The translations under genes were made by a program, and so were the position numbers. The notes beneath the pieces were generated by a model that was not told the origin of the DNA, ran no database searches, and saw nothing but the letters and a program-made list of their open reading frames with translations. From Bacteroidales bacterium (GTDB taxonomy: Bacteria > Bacteroidota > Bacteroidia > Bacteroidales > Bacteroidaceae): a stretch of DNA of 54,715 bases. The stretch spans positions 1-54,715 of the forward strand of contig JAQXRG010000129.1 in the NCBI GenBank assembly GCA_029218405.1. The letters run 5' to 3'. Positions within the stretch are counted from its first letter, which is position 1; the number at the start of each line of letters is the position of its first letter. Shown here in pieces: positions 50,394 through 54,715 of the stretch.

Positions 50394-51929
50394 TCAGAAG
50401 TGGTAGTTCAGGCTGAGGCCGAACACCTTGTTGGTGCGGTCGTAAACGTTGGAACCCTTGATGTTGGCCAGGCCGTAATAGTGGTCACTGTCCTTCTGGT
50501 ACTTGCCGTAGTTGGTCCAGAAGTAGGCCACGTCCATGCTCAGCTGCTCGTTCAGGTGCACACGCGCACCGAAACCGTAGGAGTAGGAGCTGCAGTAGAA
50601 GCTGGTGTCGGTCTGGAAGTTGTCGCTCACGCCGTAAGAAGTGCGCTGCATGCCACAGCTGACGGTGAGCCGCCGGTCAACGTCCCATTCGATACCGCCG
50701 AGGAACTCGTTCGTGCCGCGCTTCAGCGTGTTCTGCTTGCCCGTGGTGGTGCCGTCGGGCAGGGTGACTTCAGCCATGCCGGCGTTCTTATCGTCAAAGA
50801 AGTGGTATTCGGCCGACACACGCAGCGAGGGCAGGATGGCGTACTGAGCGCCCACGGAGAGCATGGCAGGGATGTCGCTCGGGGTGTTCACGCCGTGTGC
50901 GTAGGGAGCCAGCACGGCCTCGGCCTCGGCGGGGCACTCCAGCTTGTGCGTCTTGTTCTCGATGTTCATGTTGGTCACGAACTCGTACTTCGCGCCGATG
51001 TTCAGCGGCCCGAACTTGGCGTCCACGCCGATGATGGGAGTCAGTCCCCAGCCCGACTGGTCACAGTCCAGCTCAATCTTGGCGTTCTCCAGCTTCTGCT
51101 GCATGGCGGGAGCGGCGGCCTGTACCTGCTGGGCGGCCTGCTGCATGATTTCCGCCTTGTGCTGCAGGGCCTGCTGCTGGGCCGTTTCCTGCGGGAGGCC
51201 GGCCTGCACCAGCTGGTTTGTCAGCTGCTCGATGCCCAGTTGGGTATATTTTGCGACCAGGGTAGCTCCGGCCTGTTCCATCGCGCCTTCCTTGAGGCCG
51301 ATGTTCAGGAAGCCCTTGTAGCCGCCCGAGAAGTAGTTCATGCGTCCGCCCGCATACACCGAGAGCCAGTCGTTCACCTTATAGGTAAGTCCCAGCTGGA
51401 GACCATAGATGTACTGGCGGCCTTCCATCGACGAGTTGATGTCGTACATGGAGGGAGTGAGCGCGCCCTGGCTCAGCTGGCTGATGAGGCCCATGGCAGC
51501 CGCGTCGAACATGGGCAGACCGCTGTCGAACGAGGCTTTACCGCCGCCCGCCGTGATGGCGAAGCAGGTCGAGAGGGTCCAGTTGTCTTTCTTGTAAGCG
51601 GCGTGGAACGAGGGGATGATGGGTGCCGAGGCCTGACCCTCGTACAGGCGGGTAGTGTTCTGTCCGTCCTGCGTCCACAGCGGGGTGGTGGCCGAAATGT
51701 TACGGGTCTGGTAAGCGCTCTGTCCGGAGAAGGAGAGGTAGAAGCCGTCCTTCGGCAGGAAAGCCAGGCCGGCAGGGTTGCTCAGGGCACCGTCGATGTC
51801 GATGCTGGCACCGCGCGCTACCATGCGCAGGAAAGCGGTGTGTTGGTTGGTGTTCGTCAAATAATCTCCCGCAAAAGTTGGGAATGAAACCATCAGTGTC
51901 GCTGCACTGACAAGAAGCGTTTTTTTCAT
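50394..51929 (-). CDS. FadL/OmpP1/TodX-family outer-membrane transporter
   Basis: The protein has 511 residues with a signal peptide MKKTLLVSAATLMVSFPTFA. Next comes the family-typical hatch region NQHTAFLRMVARGASIDIDGALSNPAGLAFLPKDGFYLSFSGQ, written here in two parts, which in FadL plugs the barrel. A helical Gln/Ala-rich stretch near residues 235-275 (GLPQETAQQQALQHKAEIM) is an insertion of this group. The end GLSLNYHF closes with Phe, as for barrels. FadL proteins admit hydrophobic compounds such as long-chain fatty acids; the substrate here is unknown. Confidence 0.9.
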   Translation of the reverse strand: MKKTLLVSAATLMVSFPTFAGDYLTNTNQHTAFLRMVARGASIDIDGALSNPAGLAFLPKDGFYLSFSGQSAYQTRNISATTPLWTQDGQNTTRLYEGQASAPIIPSFHAAYKKDNWTLSTCFAITAGGGKASFDSGLPMFDAAAMGLISQLSQGALTPSMYDINSSMEGRQYIYGLQLGLTYKVNDWLSVYAGGRMNYFSGGYKGFLNIGLKEGAMEQAGATLVAKYTQLGIEQLTNQLVQAGLPQETAQQQALQHKAEIMQQAAQQVQAAAPAMQQKLENAKIELDCDQSGWGLTPIIGVDAKFGPLNIGAKYEFVTNMNIENKTHKLECPAEAEAVLAPYAHGVNTPSDIPAMLSVGAQYAILPSLRVSAEYHFFDDKNAGMAEVTLPDGTTTGKQNTLKRGTNEFLGGIEWDVDRRLTVSCGMQRTSYGVSDNFQTDTSFYCSSYSYGFGARVHLNEQLSMDVAYFWTNYGKYQKDSDHYYGLANIKGSNVYDRTNKVFGLSLNYHF

Positions 51930-51958
51930 TTACTTGCTGTTTTTGATTAAATCGGCGG

Positions 51959-51989
51959 CAAAGGTACGATTTTTCTGCACACTGACCAA
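51959..51989 (-). promoter_or_regulatory. Promoter of the FadL-type gene
   Basis: On the minus strand TTG (51987-51989) and TACCTTTG (51959-51966) are 20 bp apart, a full consensus match 29 bp before the ATG. The 308-bp gap 51930-52237 holds this promoter and that of ffh, back to back, and no gene I can support. Confidence 0.8.
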
Positions 51990-52163
51990 ATGTTTGTGCG
52001 AAAATCTGCTGAAGAAGTATAGTTAGAAACAGTTTCGAGTGAAACAAAGCGATGGGAGGACTTGTGCCAGGCGGCCGCCTCTTTGGGAGGCTGGACATGT
52101 GGTAGGGCTGGCCGGAACGCAAGGCCTGAAAACGGAATTTGCGCAAGTTTCCCGTGAATATGG

Positions 52164-52193
52164 TTGGCGTGTGCCGATTTTTTTGTACCTTTG
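52164..52193 (+). promoter_or_regulatory. Promoter of ffh
   Basis: TTG (52164-52166) and TACCTTTG (52186-52193) are 19 bp apart, matching the consensus. The ATG at 52238 is 44 bp further on. Confidence 0.8.
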
Positions 52194-52237
52194 CACCTCA
52201 TTGTAAACGAAGTGAATAAGAAAAACAAGGAAAAGAT

Positions 52238-53560
52238 ATGTTCGATAATTTAAGTGAAAGACTGGAGCGGTCATTCAAGATTCTGAAGGGTGAGGGCAAG
52301 ATCACCGAAATCAATGTGGCCGAAACGTTGAAGGACGTGCGCCGCGCGTTGCTGGACGCCGACGTGAACTACAAGGTGGCGAAGACCTTTACGGACACCG
52401 TGAAGGAGAAGGCGCTGGGACAGAACGTGCTGACGGCCGTGAAGCCGAGCCAGCTGATGGTGAAGATTGTCCACGATGAGCTGGCCAAGCTCATGGGCGG
52501 CGACACCGTGGAGATTGAGTTGAAGAACCGTCCGGCGGTCATCCTGATGTCGGGTCTGCAGGGTTCGGGTAAGACCACGTTCTCGGGCAAGCTGGCCCGG
52601 ATGTACAAGGCAAAGAAGAACCGCAAGCCGCTGCTCGTGGCCTGCGATGTCTATCGTCCGGCCGCCATCGAACAGCTGAAGGTGCTGGGCGAACAGATTG
52701 GCGTGCCCGTCTATAGCGAGTTGGACAGCAAGGACCCGGTACAGATTGCGTTGAACGCCATCCAGCAGGCCAAGGCCAAGGGGCAGGACCTGGTGATTGT
52801 CGATACGGCGGGCCGTCTGGCCATTGACGAGCAGATGATGAACGAGATTGCGGCCATCAAGGAAGCCATCCGTCCCGATGCCACCCTCTTCGTGGTGGAT
52901 GCCATGACGGGTCAGGACGCGGTGAACACGGCGCGCGAGTTCAACGAGCGGCTGGACTTCACCGGCGTGGTGCTGACGAAGCTCGACGGTGACACCCGTG
53001 GCGGTGCGGCGTTGTCCATCCGCACGGTGGTGACGAAGCCCATCCTGTTCGTGGGTACAGGCGAGAAGATGGATGCTGTCGATCAGTTCCATCCGGCCCG
53101 TATGGCCGACCGTATCCTCGGCATGGGTGATATTGTCTCCTTGGTGGAGCGTGCGCAGGAGCAGTTCGACGAGGAGGAAGCGAAGAAGCTGCAGCGCAAA
53201 ATCCAGAAGAACCAGTTCGACTTCGATGACTTCCTGGGCCAGATCCAGCAGATCAAGAAGATGGGTAACCTGAAGGAACTGGCATCAATGATTCCGGGGG
53301 TGGGTAAGGCCATCAAGGACATTGACATCGATGACAACGCCTTCAAGAGCATCGAGGCCATCATCTACTCCATGACACCGCAGGAACGCAAGCATCCTGA
53401 AATCCTGAACGGCAGCCGCCGCAACCGCATCGCGAAGGGCAGCGGCACGAACATCCAGGAGGTGAACCGCCTGCTGAAGCAGTTCGAGCAGACCCGCAAG
53501 ATGATGAAGATGGTCACCGGCAGCAAGATGGCTGGACTGATGCAGAAGATGAAGCGCTGA
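52238..53560 (+). CDS. ffh: Signal recognition particle protein Ffh
   Basis: The protein has 440 residues. The N domain leads to the GTPase motif GLQGSGKTT at residues 106-114, then ACDVYRPAAIEQL, DTAGRLAIDE and TKLDGDTRGGAALSI. The M domain near the end is methionine-rich (MMKMVTGSKMAGLMQKMKR) and holds SGTNIQEVNRLLKQFEQTRKMM, the 4.5S RNA-binding region. It takes nascent membrane proteins to FtsY. No 4.5S RNA gene was seen nearby. The gene is single with its own promoter. Confidence 0.98.
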   Translation: MFDNLSERLERSFKILKGEGKITEINVAETLKDVRRALLDADVNYKVAKTFTDTVKEKALGQNVLTAVKPSQLMVKIVHDELAKLMGGDTVEIELKNRPAVILMSGLQGSGKTTFSGKLARMYKAKKNRKPLLVACDVYRPAAIEQLKVLGEQIGVPVYSELDSKDPVQIALNAIQQAKAKGQDLVIVDTAGRLAIDEQMMNEIAAIKEAIRPDATLFVVDAMTGQDAVNTAREFNERLDFTGVVLTKLDGDTRGGAALSIRTVVTKPILFVGTGEKMDAVDQFHPARMADRILGMGDIVSLVERAQEQFDEEEAKKLQRKIQKNQFDFDDFLGQIQQIKKMGNLKELASMIPGVGKAIKDIDIDDNAFKSIEAIIYSMTPQERKHPEILNGSRRNRIAKGSGTNIQEVNRLLKQFEQTRKMMKMVTGSKMAGLMQKMKR

Positions 53561-53623
53561 CACCGGCTGCGGTGTGCGTTGACACGAAACGTATCTATAC
53601 ATTATTTTTATGTATCGGGTAAT

Positions 53624-53660
53624 GGCCACAGCCGCTCTGTCAGGGACAGCGGCTGTGGCC
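53624..53660 (+). terminator. Strong hairpin after ffh
   Basis: GGCCACAGCCGCT (53624-53636) and AGCGGCTGTGGCC (53648-53660) form a perfect 13-bp stem with an 11-base loop, 63 bp after the ffh stop. The T-run after it is poor. The rest of the 53561-53891 gap holds only the promoter-like sites of the next gene. Confidence 0.65.
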
Positions 53661-53786
53661 GTTCCGTTAACTGACAAACGAGTGAAAGGAGAGGCTGAGT
53701 TTATTCAGACTCTCCCGAGAGAGAAGGAAGAAGGCGAAACCAATGCCTTAATGAAAAGAAAGCGAACATATTCTGAATAAAGGGCG

Positions 53787-53853
53787 TATCTTTGCAGGCG
53801 ATTCAAATTTCTTCTCTATTCCTTTGAGGTATCGTTTATTTTTCGTATTATTG
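53787..53853 (+). promoter_or_regulatory. Possible promoters of the AAA-ATPase-like gene
   Basis: TATCTTTG at 53787-53794 fits the -7 box but has no good -33 partner. TTG (53824-53826) with TATTATTG (53846-53853), 19 bp apart, is one base off consensus and nearer the ATG at 53892. Either may serve. Confidence 0.45.
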
Positions 53854-53891
53854 CAGCGTGAAAAGAGTTTGTTTAAAAAAATGCAGGTGAT

Positions 53892-54715
53892 ATGAGCAGA
53901 TTCAAGTATCCTGTAGATACCGACCAGTTTCAGAGGATTCGTGAAGATGGTAAGGTGTATGTTGACAAGACCGACATGATGTATAACCTTGTCAACAAGT
54001 ATCAGTATGTCTTTCTTGCCCGTCCCCGCCGTTTCGGCAAGTCATTATTGTGCAATACCTTCAAGGCTTATTTCCAAGGTCAAAAGGAACTATTTGAGGG
54101 ATTGAAAATCATGGATTTGGAAAAGGAGTGGAAGACATATCCCGTGCTGCATTTCACAATGAGCGGACTGAAGAACCTTAAGGTGAGTGAGGCGAAGACA
54201 AAGCTGGGAAACTTCATTGCCGACTACGAAAGACTTTATGGACGTAATAAGGAGGAGGAAACTCCTGGAGCGCGCTTCCGCGGCTTGATCCACAGGGCTT
54301 GTGAAAAGACAGGCGAACGTGTCGTGGTAATACTCGACGAATACGACGCGCCTGTCATGCGATTGCTCTACGACACTGGGCAGCTTGAAGAAATGCGTAT
54401 GATGCTACGTGAGTTCTATCAGGTGCTGAAGGACGAAGGGGCATATCTTAAGTTTGTATTTATCACAGGAGTAACTAAATTTTCCCAGATGAGCATTTTC
54501 TCGGAGCTGAATAATCTGAATCAGATATCCATGATAGACGAATATTCAGGTCTGTGCGGCATCACCCAAGAGGAGCTCAACACCGCCTTGCGCCCATGTG
54601 TCGAGGAATATGCATCCAACCTTGAGATTACAACCGACGAGGCATACGCTTTGCTGAAAGCGAAATACGATGGCTATCACTTTGCAAGAAAGAGTCAGGA
54701 TATATATGCTCCTTT
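53892..54715 (+). CDS. AAA-ATPase-like / DUF1703 protein, partial at the right edge
   Basis: The frame is open from the ATG at 53892 to the edge, giving 274 residues; an ATG at 53881 stops after four codons. FQRIREDGKVYVDKTDMMYNLVNKYQYVFLARPRRFGKSLLCNTF is the standard opening of the AAA-ATPase-like family (PF09820), with RRFGKS as a short phosphate loop. VVVILDEYDAPV is the Walker B stretch, and FVFITGVTKFSQMSIFSELNNL follows as in relatives. Full proteins run to about 520 residues and end in a PD-(D/E)xK nuclease-like domain, which lies beyond the window. Codon use and base content are more AT-rich than in the upstream genes, suggesting recent gain. These families occur in many copies in Bacteroidales, and their role is unknown. 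Confidence 0.85.
   Translation, partial: MSRFKYPVDTDQFQRIREDGKVYVDKTDMMYNLVNKYQYVFLARPRRFGKSLLCNTFKAYFQGQKELFEGLKIMDLEKEWKTYPVLHFTMSGLKNLKVSEAKTKLGNFIADYERLYGRNKEEETPGARFRGLIHRACEKTGERVVVILDEYDAPVMRLLYDTGQLEEMRMMLREFYQVLKDEGAYLKFVFITGVTKFSQMSIFSELNNLNQISMIDEYSGLCGITQEELNTALRPCVEEYASNLEITTDEAYALLKAKYDGYHFARKSQDIYAP

Noticed and set aside
50352-51887. A 511-codon plus-strand open frame
   Set aside because: It is opposite the FadL-type gene, which has a signal peptide, promoter and barrel end. The plus-strand product is a Val/Gly/His-rich sequence without motifs.
51990-52160. A possible 4.5S (SRP) RNA upstream of ffh
   Set aside because: The region is GC-rich with small hairpins and has one GGAA, but it lacks the conserved symmetric loop sequence around the GGAA tetraloop, so I do not call it.
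1-54715. tRNA, rRNA, CRISPR arrays, transposases and phage genes
   Set aside because: I looked for their usual marks on both strands and saw none; small or divergent RNAs could still be missed by eye.

Overview
The window reads as chromosome of a GC-rich member of the Bacteroidales. Signs are several exact matches to the Bacteroidetes sigma-ABfr promoter (TTG, 19-20 bp, TAnnTTTG), many secreted lipoproteins and glycosidases, an arabinose operon headed by an epimerase and a sodium symporter with a Nudix-type AraR regulator, and a dipeptidyl peptidase III with the HECLGH motif known from Bacteroides. I cannot place it to genus. No rRNA, tRNA, CRISPR array or insertion sequence was seen.

Region by region. 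(1) 1-151 is the tail of a small XRE-like regulator. (2) 275-8784 is a tight block in one direction: outer-membrane porin, imelysin lipoprotein, two-haem DUF1111 lipoprotein, second porin, one-haem cytochrome lipoprotein, Rid/chorismatase-like enzyme, and a CcsB-CcsA cytochrome c assembly protein. It looks like a self-contained envelope redox or metal-handling system that carries its own haem-attachment factor, and it is the best candidate here for an undescribed system. (3) 8856-16572 holds secreted glycan and peptide degradation genes: GH29 fucosidase, beta-propeller glycosidase, two-domain O-acetylesterase and a DPP IV-type peptidase. (4) 16573-23618 is mixed: a MORN-like gene with a G10 tract near its start, a TPR protein, recQ, a HTH-only AraC regulator overlapping DPP III, and an AlkD-like protein. 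(5) 23690-29171 runs Fur-family regulator, purA, etfB, etfA, acyl-CoA dehydrogenase. (6) 29323-38970 holds a GDSL esterase, a very large alpha-2-macroglobulin-like protein without a visible thioester, DUF1573 plus meaB, and a convergent Gate-domain membrane protein. (7) 39296-48845 is a complete seven-gene L-arabinose operon: mutarotase, symporter, araR, araD, araA, araB, GH51 arabinofuranosidase. (8) 48948-53560 has pgk and a FadL-type porin on the minus strand and ffh on the plus strand. (9) From 53892 a visibly more AT-rich AAA-ATPase-like gene runs off the right edge.

How they work together. The arabinose operon covers release of arabinose outside the cytoplasm, mutarotation, uptake, isomerisation, phosphorylation and epimerisation to xylulose-5-phosphate, under a repressor it encodes itself. 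The 8.8-16.6 kb genes point to use of fucosylated, O-acetylated glycoproteins. The cytochrome block has two proteins with CxxCH haem sites and the CcsBA machinery needed to mature them, together with an imelysin of a family linked to iron uptake. The Fur-family gene at 23.7 kb is a possible, unproven, regulator of that block.
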